Below, piece after piece: positions 63,920-64,000 of a DNA stretch of 64,000 nucleotides (position 1 is the stretch's first letter; each line of letters opens with the position of its first letter). Made by a program: the position numbers and the translations under genes. The notes under the pieces were generated by a model. That model was given only the letters and a program-made list of their open reading frames with translations. It was not told where the DNA came from and searched no databases. This DNA is from Castor canadensis (Eukaryota > Chordata > Mammalia > Rodentia > Castoridae): NCBI RefSeq assembly GCF_047511655.1, contig NC_133390.1:158283583-158347582 (forward strand). Reading direction: 5' to 3'.

Positions 63920-64000
63920 TCTCTCTCTCGCCTTGACCTCCCCACTGGGCAAGAGTACAGAGGTGCAGAGACCTTGGAACAGGTCTCGGCCTCTCCCCAA
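63500..64000. promoter_or_regulatory. CpG-rich block at window edge
   Basis: CpG-dense outside the TC tract. It contains a strong plus-strand splice donor CAG|GTAAGG at 63634-63642. It could be an upstream promoter (possibly an alternative first exon region for AHCY on the minus strand or a divergent transcript). The block runs off the window. Confidence 0.45.
63847..63930. repeat. (TC)n microsatellite
   Basis: About 40 TC units with one CC interruption. The Arg-Glu repeat frame on the minus strand is its translation and not a protein. Confidence 0.97.

Noticed and set aside
63505..63945. 146-codon minus-strand frame with a long Arg-Glu repeat
   Set aside because: The repeat is the translation of the (TC)n microsatellite; the rest is CpG-rich and unlike any protein I know.

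Overview
The window is mammalian nuclear DNA: split genes with GT-AG introns, many retroposons and no bacterial features. Two protein-coding genes are clearly recognisable, arranged tail to tail. ASIP (agouti signalling protein) lies on the + strand with all three coding exons at 25,248-29,946. AHCY (S-adenosylhomocysteine hydrolase) lies on the - strand with all ten coding exons at 56,200 down to 40,426. This order matches the mammalian ASIP-AHCY block on human chromosome 20. Both reading frames are intact when spliced: 133 and 432 residues, with catalytic, cofactor-binding and disulphide residues in place.

The organism is most likely a non-murid rodent of beaver type (Castorimorpha). The reason is a dense population of tRNA/ID-like SINEs and of dimers joining a 7SL/B1-like half to an ID-like half. 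The species is an inference from repeat style and was not checked against a database.

Layout. 1-25 kb is the ASIP upstream side. It has ID and dimeric SINEs, a MaLR-type LTR (1.65-2.13 kb), a 3.4 kb SINE-free stretch (2.1-5.6 kb), one long decayed minus-strand L1 (about 12.85-19.74 kb), an L2 remnant, MIR pieces and an LTR-like fragment near 22.5 kb. 25.2-30.1 kb is ASIP, whose last exon lies in a CpG-rich block with Sp/KLF- and ETS-like sites. 30-39.7 kb is intergenic and holds a small 4.5S(H)/B1-like insertion with perfect 16-bp target duplications (33.0 kb). 39.7-56.3 kb is AHCY, with a CpG-island promoter carrying a TATA-like box; intron 1 (about 6 kb) holds an L2 remnant and SINEs. 56.4-63.4 kb is upstream of AHCY: a 347-bp solo LTR with a 4-bp target duplication, an old broken L1 and SINEs. 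63.5-64 kb is a second CpG-rich block with a long TC tract at the window edge.

The two genes are not functionally coupled beyond synteny. ASIP is a secreted melanocortin-receptor ligand controlling pigment type; AHCY is a housekeeping enzyme of the methionine/SAM cycle. I found no wholly novel protein system. The strongest unusual observations are the tailless small-RNA insertion, the structurally distinct dimeric SINE subfamilies, and the CpG-rich blocks at the ASIP 3' end and the window edge.
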